Shown: positions 15,659-23,406 of the stretch, piece by piece | Numbering within the stretch: position 1 is the stretch's first letter | Layout of the letters: each line of letters opens with the position of its first letter | NCBI GenBank assembly: GCA_039180385.1 | Contig: JBCDDJ010000033.1 | Coordinates: 1 to 27,812 of the forward strand | Direction of reading: 5' to 3' | Source of the DNA: SIO4C1 sp039180385 | Lineage (GTDB): Bacteria; Cyanobacteriota; Cyanobacteriia; Phormidesmidales; Phormidesmidaceae | DNA length: 27,812 nt | Program-made: the position numbers and the translations under genes | The notes under the pieces: model-generated | Database searches by the model: none | Told to the model about the DNA's origin: nothing | The model's input: the letters and a program-made list of their open reading frames with translations, nothing else

Positions 15659-15721
15659 GCTGCTCTTTAAAACCTTTCAAACCTGTCTTTTAAGATGAAT
15701 AAACAAGGGCAGGTCATACTT

Positions 15722-16507
15722 ATGTTTGGCGCAATTATTGGGGATGTGGTCGGTTCGGCCTATGAGTTTAAATCGCATAAGTCTAAAGCGTTTGCGCTGC
15801 TGACAGACGAGAGTACCTTTACCGACGATACGATTTTGACCGTGGCTGTCGCCGATGTGCTGCTCCATGGCGGCACGTATACCGAGGCTTTTAAGCGCTA
15901 CTATCAGTCCTATCCCAATCCCTGTGGGGGGTACGGGGCTCGCTTTGCAGCCTGGGCGGCCTCTGCCCAGGCTGCACCTTACCAGAGTTGGGGCAATGGA
16001 TCTGCTATGCGGGTGAGCCCGGTTGCCTATGCGTTTGATGATATTGAGGCGGTCTTGTCTGCGGCTCAGCAGACCGCGGCGGTGACCCATGACCACCCAG
16101 AGGGGGTTAGAGGAGCCCAAGCCACTGCTGCGGCCATTTTTTGGGCGCGGCAGGGATGCTCAAGAGTCGATATCAAAGCCTTTGTAGAAGCGAGATTTGG
16201 CTACGATCTGAGTCGCTCACTGGACCAGATTCGCCCGACCTATGTGTTTAATGAGTCTTGTCAAGCAACGGTGCCTGAAGCCATGACTGCGTTTTTAGAG
16301 TCCGCTAGCTTTGAAGACGCCATCCGCAATGCGGTTTCCCTGGGCGGTGATGCCGATACTTTGACCTGTATTACGGGTGCGATCGCAGAGGCCTTTTATG
16401 GCGATATCCCCGAGGCGATTGCCGATGCCGTTTGGCAGCGTTTGGACGATCCCCTGCGGCAAATAGTAGCGAAATTCCGCGCTCGGTATATGCCGATTTT
16501 GGTTTGA
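15722..16507 (+). CDS. ADP-ribosylglycohydrolase (ARH/DraG family)
   Basis: Binuclear-metal hydrolase that removes ADP-ribose from proteins or small molecules. With the start at 15722 the product has 261 residues and begins MFGAIIGDVVGSAYE, the classic family N-terminus; a GGCAGG lies 8 nt upstream. The frame could extend to ATG at 15695, but that lacks a ribosome site. Metal-ligand motifs are present: FTDDT (T34-D35-D36-T37), the conserved WGNGSAMRVSP near 90-100, and SLGGDADT (208-213). The all-helical, cytosolic architecture is typical. The neighbours are an NrtR-type Nudix protein (divergent) and a nicotinamidase-like enzyme (same strand, about 160 bp on), so a role in recycling ADP-ribose toward NAD is inferred. 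Reversal of nitrogenase or PII modification, as for DraG, cannot be excluded. Confidence 0.92.
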   Translation: MFGAIIGDVVGSAYEFKSHKSKAFALLTDESTFTDDTILTVAVADVLLHGGTYTEAFKRYYQSYPNPCGGYGARFAAWAASAQAAPYQSWGNGSAMRVSPVAYAFDDIEAVLSAAQQTAAVTHDHPEGVRGAQATAAAIFWARQGCSRVDIKAFVEARFGYDLSRSLDQIRPTYVFNESCQATVPEAMTAFLESASFEDAIRNAVSLGGDADTLTCITGAIAEAFYGDIPEAIADAVWQRLDDPLRQIVAKFRARYMPILV

Positions 16508-16514
16508 GGATTTT

Positions 16515-16667
16515 GGTGATAGGTGATGGGTGATGGGCAATCGACTGGTTGCGATCAATCTTGCCCTGGGCAACCACAAGGGATGGCCCCTACCCTCGAC
16601 CGCCTCATCTCCCCTATTCCCCCATCCCCGCGTTACCCCACCACCTGCTACTCATTACCCACCACCC
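16515..16667. repeat. Heptamer repeats flanking the ARG/hydrolase spacer
   Basis: Four consecutive heptamers GGTGATA, GGTGATG, GGTGATG, GGCAATC run from 16515 to 16542. Opposite-sense units ATTACCC and ACCACCC occur at about 16654-16667, just before the downstream ATG, with a C-rich stretch between. The arms are roughly complementary and could fold over the start region of the next gene. Confidence 0.6.
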
Positions 16668-16668
16668 T

Positions 16669-17706
16669 ATGCCTACCCAAATCACCCACCCCCTCCCGCC
16701 CTTCTTCGACCCTACCCGAGTTGGCGAAGTCTGGCGTGTGCCCTACGAAGCGCGCGCTACCCAAGCCAAAGCCTGGGCCAAGCAGCATGGCATTCCGCCC
16801 GCCAGTGCCGATCGGCTGCGGGTGTGTCTGCTGGCCATCGATGTGCAAAATACTTTCTGCATCCCAGATTTTGAGCTGTTTGTGGGCGGTCGATCAGGTA
16901 TGGGGGCAGTCGATGATAATGTGCGGCTATGCCAGTTTATTTACCGTAATCTAGGTGAAATTACGGAGATTATTCCGACCTTAGATACTCACACGGTCCA
17001 TCAGATTTTTCATGCTAATTTTTGGGTTGACGCGGCGGGACAAAACCCACCGCCGATGACGCTGATCTCGCTGGACGAGGTTGAGCGGGGACAGTGGCAG
17101 GTAAACCCTGCGATCGCGCCTAGTCTGGGGCGTGATCTTGCTGAACTGCAAGGCTTTGCCCTCCATTACGCCCGTCGTTTGAGCGAAGACGGCAAGTATC
17201 CCCTGACCATCTGGCCCTATCACTCCATGTTGGGGGGCATTGGGCATGCTCTGGTGTCTGCGTTTGAGGAGGCCTGCTTTTTCCATAATTTGACCCGTGA
17301 TCAGCAGACTCGGTTTGAGCTCAAAGGTGGCAACCCATTGACCGAAAACTATTCTATTTTGCGGCCTGAGGTGTTGGAAAACCCCCAGGGGAAAGCCATT
17401 GCCCACAAAAATGCGGGCCTGATTCAGCATTTGCTGATGTTTGACCGAGTGATTATCGCTGGGCAGGCCAAAAGCCACTGTGTCGCTTGGACGGTAGACG
17501 ATTTACTGAGTGAAATACAGACCATAGATCCAGCCCTGGCTCAGAAGGTATATTTGCTAGAGGATTGCACGTCGCCGGTGGTGGTGCCTGATGTGGTTGA
17601 TTTTACTCAACAAGCTGACCAGTGTTACCAGCGCTACGCCTCAGCGGGTATGCATTTGGTTAAAACAACCGATAAAATTGCGGATTGGTCAAGTTTCGAA
17701 ATGTAG
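16669..17706 (+). CDS. Nicotinamidase-like cysteine hydrolase (isochorismatase superfamily), enlarged
   Basis: The isochorismatase-like fold carries the full nicotinamidase-type active site. Using ATG at 16669, the catalytic triad is D58 (LLAIDVQNTF), K219 (ELKGGNPLTENYS) and C271 (AGQAKSHCVAWT). Metal-ligand candidates are D106-x-H108 with H111, and H185 in IWPYH, matching the WPxH element of PncA. Nicotinamidase converts nicotinamide to nicotinate in NAD salvage. At 345 residues it is far longer than PncA (about 200): extra material lies at the N-terminus (1-50) and between D106 and the WPxH element. The true substrate may therefore be larger than nicotinamide. The frame is open upstream to 16549, but that part is repeat-derived, Pro-rich sequence. 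It lies downstream of the ADP-ribosylglycohydrolase. Confidence 0.87.
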   Translation: MPTQITHPLPPFFDPTRVGEVWRVPYEARATQAKAWAKQHGIPPASADRLRVCLLAIDVQNTFCIPDFELFVGGRSGMGAVDDNVRLCQFIYRNLGEITEIIPTLDTHTVHQIFHANFWVDAAGQNPPPMTLISLDEVERGQWQVNPAIAPSLGRDLAELQGFALHYARRLSEDGKYPLTIWPYHSMLGGIGHALVSAFEEACFFHNLTRDQQTRFELKGGNPLTENYSILRPEVLENPQGKAIAHKNAGLIQHLLMFDRVIIAGQAKSHCVAWTVDDLLSEIQTIDPALAQKVYLLEDCTSPVVVPDVVDFTQQADQCYQRYASAGMHLVKTTDKIADWSSFEM

Positions 17707-17800
17707 CAGAATAGTGGGTTTTCTTGGGATATGTAGAATAATAGAAGTTAAATGGCACACACACGAACCGTCTGCCCCTTAGAGAGGATAAGTAGCGCCC

Positions 17801-18493
17801 ATGCATTGTCCAATATGCCCGACCGCTACGCTCACCCGTAGTCGGTTAGAAGAGTTTTTGTCTGTTAGATCCTGCAACTCGTGTTCAGGGCATTGGATTT
17901 CTTCCTATGACTACTGGCATTGGTTAGAGTGGCACAATCAGAAGCCTAAGCGCAAGTCGGTGCCTGACAGTCGCCCTGCGCCTGACTTACATATTGTTGA
18001 AAATCGGCGGGCTGTATTTTGCCCAGACTGCGGCCATATTATGCGTAAGGCGAAGGTCGGTCGAGGGTTAGAGTTTTATGTGGATCGCTGTTCTCACTGC
18101 GGTGGTTTTTGGTTTGACCAAAACAAGTGGGAGCTGCTTCACTATCACGATCTGCACGCAGTGGTGCATCTGATTTTCTCCGATGCCTGGCAGGCCCAAA
18201 TCCGGCAGAAAGAGTTCAAAGATGTGTTAGAGCAGACCTATCGTACTGCTCTGGGGGATGAAGGCTACAATCAGGCCATGCTGGTCAAGCACTGGCTAGA
18301 TAATCATCCCCACAAGGACTATGTGCTTTCCATGCTCAATCAAGAATTCTTGACTGAGGCAGTGTCTGTCGATGAGCCGATGCCAGATACCAAGATTCCG
18401 GTGACCGCAGACAATGACGCTTACCACAGCGCCAATCTTGAGAAGCCGCTCTCGTACGAGCATCCACCTGTGCTTGATCGTGAGGCGTGTTAG
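17801..18493 (+). CDS. Double zinc-ribbon (TFIIB-type) protein
   Basis: A 230-residue soluble protein with two successive four-cysteine zinc ribbons. The first is C3-x2-C6 with C25-x2-C28 (MHCPICPTATL, SCNSCSGHWIS). The second is C74-x2-C77 with C97-x2-C100 (FCPDCGHIMRKA, DRCSHCGGFWFD). Each second half carries the SGHW or GGFWFD signature of the zf-TFIIB family, which in bacteria is found in small proteins of unknown role rather than transcription initiation factors. The C-terminal half is helical, with LVKHWLDNHPHKDYVLSMLN. ATG at 17801 follows an AGAGAGGA about 14 nt upstream. It could bind nucleic acid or act as a metallochaperone-like adaptor. It is monocistronic as far as visible, with about 95 bp upstream. 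Confidence 0.87.
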   Translation: MHCPICPTATLTRSRLEEFLSVRSCNSCSGHWISSYDYWHWLEWHNQKPKRKSVPDSRPAPDLHIVENRRAVFCPDCGHIMRKAKVGRGLEFYVDRCSHCGGFWFDQNKWELLHYHDLHAVVHLIFSDAWQAQIRQKEFKDVLEQTYRTALGDEGYNQAMLVKHWLDNHPHKDYVLSMLNQEFLTEAVSVDEPMPDTKIPVTADNDAYHSANLEKPLSYEHPPVLDREAC

Positions 18494-18620
18494 GTTTTGT
18501 CTATCTTTTGACCTGAAAGCCGCACGTCGAAGCCCAGACGCCCCGAACTGGATCCTAGCAAAGTTGGTTTGCCCATCTTCACCGCTGTCAGCAGACCTTT
18601 TGATGCCTATGCTTAATCCA

Positions 18621-18675
18621 GACGATGAGATATTGTTTGAGAGAAATCAAGGCATGGGTCGAGATATTCATCGTC
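18621..18675. repeat. Imperfect inverted repeat downstream of the zinc-ribbon gene
   Basis: GACGATGAGATAT (18621-18633) and ATATTCATCGTC (18664-18675) are complementary except for one extra G, separated by about 30 bp. There is no following T-tract on either side, so it is not a standard terminator. Confidence 0.55.
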
Positions 18676-18747
18676 GAAATATCGCCCCTTGATTTGGTGT
18701 TACTGGATGCTTGATCTAGTCTTTAGGGTTGTTCAGAGGCTGAGGGT

Positions 18748-18771
18748 AAAAAGCTGATGGACTTTATCAGC
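18748..18771 (-). terminator. Intrinsic terminator of the DUF3370 gene
   Basis: On the minus strand, immediately after the TAG at 18772-18774, GCTGAT and ATCAGC form a 6-bp stem with a 7-nt loop. The stem is followed directly by TTTTT (A-run at 18748-18752 on the plus strand). Confidence 0.7.
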
Positions 18772-20283
18772 CTATTCAAGTTGGCTGGTAGCAGTGTCTG
18801 TCGCCTCGATTGTCAGCACCTGGGGCGGTGTTGCATCTGGGGGATAGAGAAACTGCACTTCGACCTGCCGCTGCTCACCTGGGGGGATATCAATCTGCAC
18901 CAGAGGTTCGCCTCGCTGGCCTCGTTGTTGCACCAAATGGGTAAAGTTGGCTCGCCGTCTGCCGGTTTCATCAGGGTAAAGAAATAATACTGTGCCTCGG
19001 AAAAAGACACGGGGGTCAGGCGGGTCTAAAAAGCTCAGGGCATCCTGCAAATTTTCATTTTGCAGCGGCGTTTGGACTGAGAGGGTAACGGTTTGGTTGC
19101 GATCGCTATCGTTATAAAGCGGTAGCGTCAGGTTGTATTCGATGCCGTAGTTACCGTTCGCCCGATAGGCCGTATCGGAGTATCTCGCCAGCATGGGCGC
19201 ACTTTGAATCTGACCGGTGCCAAAGGTGTTGCGCTCGAGGGTGCTGAGCACATAGGAGATGGGGCGATCAGTCTCAGGAATGGTCAGCCGATTGCTATTT
19301 GAACGATCAGTGAGGGTCGCGCGCCAGGTAGACCCCTGGGCGACCCCGCCAACTCGACCATAAATTAAGGGGTCGGCGCGGCGGGCGGCGCGGGGCGAGG
19401 TCGGCGGAAGATCCCGTGGACTGGCCAACTCTCCTCGGATGAGGATCTGTTTCCATTCATCCAGGGTGGGGACGCGCTCGCCGCCATCGTCGGTGGCGGG
19501 GGCATGCATGGCTAAACTAGCTACATAGACTGGGCCGCTGCTTGAGAGGCGCACCAGGGTAGAGCGGGCATTGATCCGGTCGTCATCTCCCGAGGCTTTG
19601 CCCTGGGTGGGGGGTGGCAGTAGCGCACTCCCAGGCGACAGCGTGCCGTCTGTGGCCACACTCAGTCGCCGCAGCGGAATCGGCGCATTCATGAGTAGGT
19701 AGCTCTCCCCCGGTGGGATCTCGACCTGGTTGGGCCAATGGGGCTGACGACGATCTCGCAAAATCTCATTCATCAACCGACTGCCAGGCCCCGAAAAATT
19801 AGTGCTGGACAGGTTTGACTCCACCGAGGCACGCTCGTGCCACGGGGCGTCTTGACTCAGGTAGCTGGCAGCTTCTCGCAGGTTGAGGGTGATGGGGCGG
19901 CGACCGGGATTGTGAACGAGAATGGCTTGATAGAGGGTGCGAGTGTCGCCTGGGGTTTGCGATCGCACCACGTGGTGCGAAAAAATATCAAACCGTCCGT
20001 CAAAGGCATAGTCCAAATGGGCGTCGGGGGTAGCCTTCCCCCGTCTAGGGAAGGTCGAGAGTAAAATGCCATCGGTTTGAACCAACTCAGGGCTATTGTC
20101 ATTAAAAACGGGCACCTGATCCAAAGCCCCTGGCAGCGGGCGCACTTCCTGCGGTTGGACGATGGAGTTTGTCTGCTGGGCTAACCTAGCCGGGGCGATT
20201 CCCTGGGGGCCGCTCAAATCAGTCGTCGTTTCCAGGGTTGGTTCGCTTTGTATTAAGGCCAGCAACGATAGCAGTGTTAGCAT
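18772..20283 (-). CDS. DUF3370 domain-containing secreted protein
   Basis: A 503-residue member of a mainly cyanobacterial family of unknown function. A short hydrophobic N-terminus (MLTLLSLLALIQS) probably serves as a signal or anchor. The family signature follows: EVRPLPGALDQVPVFNDNSPELVQ, DGILLSTFP, and FDGRFDIFSHHVV. The rest is predicted beta-rich and looks like a surface or periplasmic protein, ending in an Ig-like pattern (DIPPGEQRQVEVQFLYPPD). No enzymatic motif is visible. ATG at 20283 has GAGG five bases upstream. The gene stands alone: its stop abuts an intrinsic terminator, and about 170 bp separate its start from the end of the dehydratase gene upstream, so it may receive read-through from the polysaccharide locus. 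Confidence 0.9.
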   Translation of the reverse strand: MLTLLSLLALIQSEPTLETTTDLSGPQGIAPARLAQQTNSIVQPQEVRPLPGALDQVPVFNDNSPELVQTDGILLSTFPRRGKATPDAHLDYAFDGRFDIFSHHVVRSQTPGDTRTLYQAILVHNPGRRPITLNLREAASYLSQDAPWHERASVESNLSSTNFSGPGSRLMNEILRDRRQPHWPNQVEIPPGESYLLMNAPIPLRRLSVATDGTLSPGSALLPPPTQGKASGDDDRINARSTLVRLSSSGPVYVASLAMHAPATDDGGERVPTLDEWKQILIRGELASPRDLPPTSPRAARRADPLIYGRVGGVAQGSTWRATLTDRSNSNRLTIPETDRPISYVLSTLERNTFGTGQIQSAPMLARYSDTAYRANGNYGIEYNLTLPLYNDSDRNQTVTLSVQTPLQNENLQDALSFLDPPDPRVFFRGTVLFLYPDETGRRRANFTHLVQQRGQRGEPLVQIDIPPGEQRQVEVQFLYPPDATPPQVLTIEATDTATSQLE

Positions 20284-20454
20284 ACACGCCTCATATCCCT
20301 CATCACATCAAGATTCCCATTCAGGTGCTGTAGCGGCCCTGATCAAAGCAATCGGCCACTTCGCAATGAATACGCTACCCTAAAACCTGCGGTTTGGTAA
20401 GGGCAATTGGCCAGGGGATTAGGGATAGGGGCAATGGCCGCTCTGCTGCGATCC

Positions 20455-22479
20455 TCAAACGGCTTCAAAAGAAGGCTGGTCTGCGCTGGTGAAGCTTGAT
20501 TTTGACCCAGATTGGTCAAGTAGAGATGGATGAGCCGCCTGGAGGTCTGTGTTTTGCAGGTCTGTGTTTTGCAGGTCCGTGCTTTGCAGCCCTGCATTCT
20601 GGGGTTTATATTCGGGCACCAGTATGCGTAAAAGCGCCCGGACGAGCCCGAGATGATTGGACTGAGCCGCATTGATGAGCTGCGTCAGCTTAGGGGCCAA
20701 TTTGTCCCAGGGCAAACCATACTCTGGGCTGCAGTAGATTTTGGGATGCTGGGTAGGTCGAACGTCTTCGCCAGAAATCAGCAGCTCTTCGTACAGTTTT
20801 TCACCGGGCCGTAGCCCCGTAATTTTGATTTGAATGTCTTCGCCCGGCGTTAACCCACTCAGGCGAATCATCTGCAAAGCCAGGTTATAAATTTTGACAG
20901 GCTCACCCATCTCTAGCAGAAAGATTTCTCCACCAGTGGCCATGGCCCCAGCCTGGATGACCAGACGAGCCGCCTCAGGAATGGACATGAAATAGCGAGT
21001 GATGTCGGCATGGGTCAGGGTGATCGGCCCCCCCTTGGCAATCTGATGGCGAAACCTAGGCACCACAGAACCACTGCTGCCTAGGACATTGCCAAAGCGG
21101 ACGATTGCAAAACGGGTGTTGGCGGTCTGAGCGGAGAGGGCTTGAATGGTCAGCTCAGCCACCCGCTTAGTGGCTCCCATCACATTGGTTGGACGCACCG
21201 CTTTGTCGGTAGAGATCAGCACAAATTGGCGAACCTCTGTGTCGATTGCGCTTTGGGCTGTGCTTAAGGTGCCGAATATATTGTTTTCGATGCCTTTGGC
21301 AATATTGGATTCGAGTAAAGGGACATGTTTATAGGCCGCTGCATGGTAAAGCGTCTCAATTTTGTGTGCTTGTAAAACCGATCTTAGGTAGGGGCCATCG
21401 GCCACATCTCCTAATCGCGGCACTATCTCAAGGTGGGGATAGTTTTCTGTCAGCTCTTGATGAATCTGGTAGAGGGCAAACTCATTGAGCTCATATAAAA
21501 CCAAGCAACTCGGACGCTGTTGCGCAATCTGGCGGCAGAGCTCTGAACCGATGGAACCGCCTGCCCCGGTCACTAAAACGGCTTTGTGGGTAATTTGTTT
21601 TTGCAGCAGACTCAGATCAGGTGCCACTTCTTCGCGCCCTAGCAGATCGCTAATATCGACGTCTTGGAGCTCTTTAATCGCCACATGTCCTGAGATAATC
21701 CTGCTTAGGGGGGGGACAGTCTTGACCGGGATAAACTTTTGATTGAGGGTTGCGAGAATGCGCCGTCGGATCTTAGCCGAGACGGACGGCATGGCTAGCA
21801 CGACGGTGTCAAAGTAGCCACGTTTCCAGAGGTCAAGCAGTGCCTGGGGTGAATAGACATGGAGGCCCTGAATACTGACTTTACGCTGCAAATCAGCGTT
21901 GTCATCTACAAAACCAACAATATCGTATCTCGGGCTATAGGATAGCGCTTGAAGCAGCTCTACCCCCGCAGCACCCGCCCCGTATACCATAAGGCGGGTA
22001 GGTATCATGACCTGTCGTTTGCTGTGGGACAAGCTTTGGCGAATGATCCAACGGAGGGTAAGGCGGACAGAGACGACCAAGATCAGGTTAAGTAAGGCGT
22101 TGACAATCAAGACCGATCGGGCTAAGGCCCAGTCCCCCAGGAAATAGGTCAGGACAATCAGGGCAACGGTGCTTAATCCAACTGCTTTGGCTACGGTTTG
22201 CAGCAGGGTGAGGTTAGAGTATCTGAGGATGGGCCGATAGACACCGCTGCTACTAAAAACTATCAGCTGGATCGGCAGCAACATTAAAATTTGCCACCCA
22301 TTATCGAACATAAACTCCAGCGGTAGCAGAGAGTCCAGACGAATCGCGATGGCTAGATAAAGGGCAAGGGTAAAAATGGCTAAGTCGATTAAGCCTAAAA
22401 CAAACCTGCGCTTACGACGATTGCCTCGGAGAAGGAGCTTAGCCAGAAAACTTTTTAACAGTTGATAACGATTCATCAT
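20455..22479 (-). CDS. Membrane nucleotide-sugar 4,6-dehydratase (CapD/WbpM/PglF type)
   Basis: Catalyses the first step to deoxy-amino sugars, typically UDP-GlcNAc to the 4-keto-6-deoxy sugar, at the cytoplasmic face of the membrane. Starting at ATG 22479 (674 residues), four membrane segments lie within about 26-145. A first Rossmann domain follows (VYGAGAAG near 165-172), then the NAD-binding catalytic domain with VLVTGAGGSIGSE (301-313). The catalytic set is S423/T424-D425, M434 and K438 in STDKAVRPTNVMGATKR. Met in place of Tyr is the SMK triad known from WbpM-like large dehydratases. The longer frame begins with GTG at 22533. The last 30 residues include LQSTDLQNTDLQNTDLQ, a tail made by a DNA repeat. 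The gene is divergent from the polysaccharide assembly genes it should serve. Confidence 0.93.
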   Translation of the reverse strand: MMNRYQLLKSFLAKLLLRGNRRKRRFVLGLIDLAIFTLALYLAIAIRLDSLLPLEFMFDNGWQILMLLPIQLIVFSSSGVYRPILRYSNLTLLQTVAKAVGLSTVALIVLTYFLGDWALARSVLIVNALLNLILVVSVRLTLRWIIRQSLSHSKRQVMIPTRLMVYGAGAAGVELLQALSYSPRYDIVGFVDDNADLQRKVSIQGLHVYSPQALLDLWKRGYFDTVVLAMPSVSAKIRRRILATLNQKFIPVKTVPPLSRIISGHVAIKELQDVDISDLLGREEVAPDLSLLQKQITHKAVLVTGAGGSIGSELCRQIAQQRPSCLVLYELNEFALYQIHQELTENYPHLEIVPRLGDVADGPYLRSVLQAHKIETLYHAAAYKHVPLLESNIAKGIENNIFGTLSTAQSAIDTEVRQFVLISTDKAVRPTNVMGATKRVAELTIQALSAQTANTRFAIVRFGNVLGSSGSVVPRFRHQIAKGGPITLTHADITRYFMSIPEAARLVIQAGAMATGGEIFLLEMGEPVKIYNLALQMIRLSGLTPGEDIQIKITGLRPGEKLYEELLISGEDVRPTQHPKIYCSPEYGLPWDKLAPKLTQLINAAQSNHLGLVRALLRILVPEYKPQNAGLQSTDLQNTDLQNTDLQAAHPSLLDQSGSKSSFTSADQPSFEAV
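20543..20602. repeat. 15-bp tandem repeats in the 3' end of the dehydratase gene
   Basis: AGGTCTGTGTTTTGC occurs twice perfectly (20543-20557, 20558-20572), once with two changes (20573-20587) and once degenerate (20588-20602). Each unit encodes five residues (LQNTD type on the minus strand), so gains or losses keep the frame. Confidence 0.93.
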
Positions 22480-22600
22480 GCCTAGGTGTGATATCAACGA
22501 CCAGCTGGGTTGTGCATGACTGAAAATCAACACAGGGCCTGGCTGTCGGAAGGTATTAAATTAATTAAGGTAAGACCGCATAAATCCAGTGACCTAGCCG

Positions 22601-22623
22601 AGCTGGCCTCTAGTGAGGCAGCT
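22601..22623. other. Stem-loop with bulge in the divergent region
   Basis: AGCT-G-GCCTC, loop TAGT, GAGGC-AGCT: a 9-bp stem with one bulged G. It would lie in the dehydratase 5' leader. No U-tract follows. Confidence 0.5.
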
Positions 22624-22630
22624 GATAAAC

Positions 22631-22662
22631 GTAATGTAACCACCAAGTAATGTGACCACCAA
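22631..22662. repeat. 16-bp tandem repeat
   Basis: GTAATGTAACCACCAA followed directly by GTAATGTGACCACCAA, with one mismatch in 16. Tandem sites of this kind can be repeated regulator-binding sites or simple duplication. Confidence 0.85.
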
Positions 22663-22850
22663 TCGTACTAGCGGGCAGAAATAGTCAGAGAGTCGGTATC
22701 AAAGGGGGCCGGGTATGTGGCTCAGATATGGATACAATCAAGACTGGGGAGATGTTGTATTGGGTTTTTGTTAGAGGGTCTTAGCGCGCTGTCACTAACG
22801 TTGTCATCAGACGTAACACACAAAGTTGGAGTTTCGAAAATCGTTGAAAA

Positions 22851-22877
22851 ATTTGGCCTAGAAAGACCTGGCCAAAT
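22851..22877. other. Inverted repeat upstream of the polysaccharide operon
   Basis: ATTTGGCC and GGCCAAAT, 8 bp each, flank an 11-nt loop. A T6 run occurs about 12-15 nt further on the plus strand, too far for a classical terminator. Confidence 0.5.
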
Positions 22878-23406
22878 CGGAACCTCAAAACTTTTTTGCT
22901 GATTGTGACGATCCTTTTTTGTATTTTCTACCTACAAGATTAAGCTCTCGTTGCTTGACTGGTGCGGGTTTCGCAGGAGTACTCACTGAATCTTTAAATT
23001 GTCTTTTAAGTGGTAGAGTGCTTTCCACTCAATCAGTTAAGTTGACAATGCTTTCTGTGAGATAAAGCTCATATGAGTTCTTAAAATCTCATTTTCACCC
23101 TATAAAATAGGAGGTTGAGTCATAAAAATGAAAAATCAGCCGTTAAAAATCCATCAAAGCTGAATAATTTTTAGAATGACTGTCGTTTTTCCCAGAGTTC
23201 ACAAGATAAACCTGGCTCATTTCCCTTGAAGTTTCTGTAAAGAGCAGGGGGGACATGATTGACGATGCTCAAGGGCACGTACTTACATTGAGGGTTAGTG
23301 AGGCATTTGAGGATTAGCAGGGTACTTAGAGTCAGTGGCGTATTGGAAGGATGGGTGAGGGTGCTTAGGAATTGGTGGGAAGGCTTGCCTGGATTGGTCA
23401 GTTTCT

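Larger units (their letters stand above)
22480..23406. other. Long divergent non-coding region between polysaccharide genes
   Basis: About 925 bp without a convincing gene. Contents: a bulged hairpin (22601-22623), a 16-bp direct repeat (22631-22662), an 8-bp-stem hairpin (22851-22877), TTGACA at 23042-23047, TATAAAAT at 23101-23108 followed by AGGAGG (23109-23114), and two tiny ORFs starting at 23128 (11 codons) and 23255 (20 codons). The region is more AT-rich from 22900 to 23220, as expected for promoters and leaders. It probably holds both promoters of the locus. Confidence 0.55.

Noticed and set aside
18414..18692. 92-codon plus-strand ORF overlapping the zinc-ribbon end, and a 29-codon ORF starting at 18603
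   Set aside because: The first half is out of frame within a real gene; the short version lacks a ribosome site and overlaps an inverted repeat.
22717..22902. 61-codon plus-strand ORF in the divergent region
   Set aside because: No ribosome site, no recognisable features, and it runs through an inverted repeat; treated as chance.
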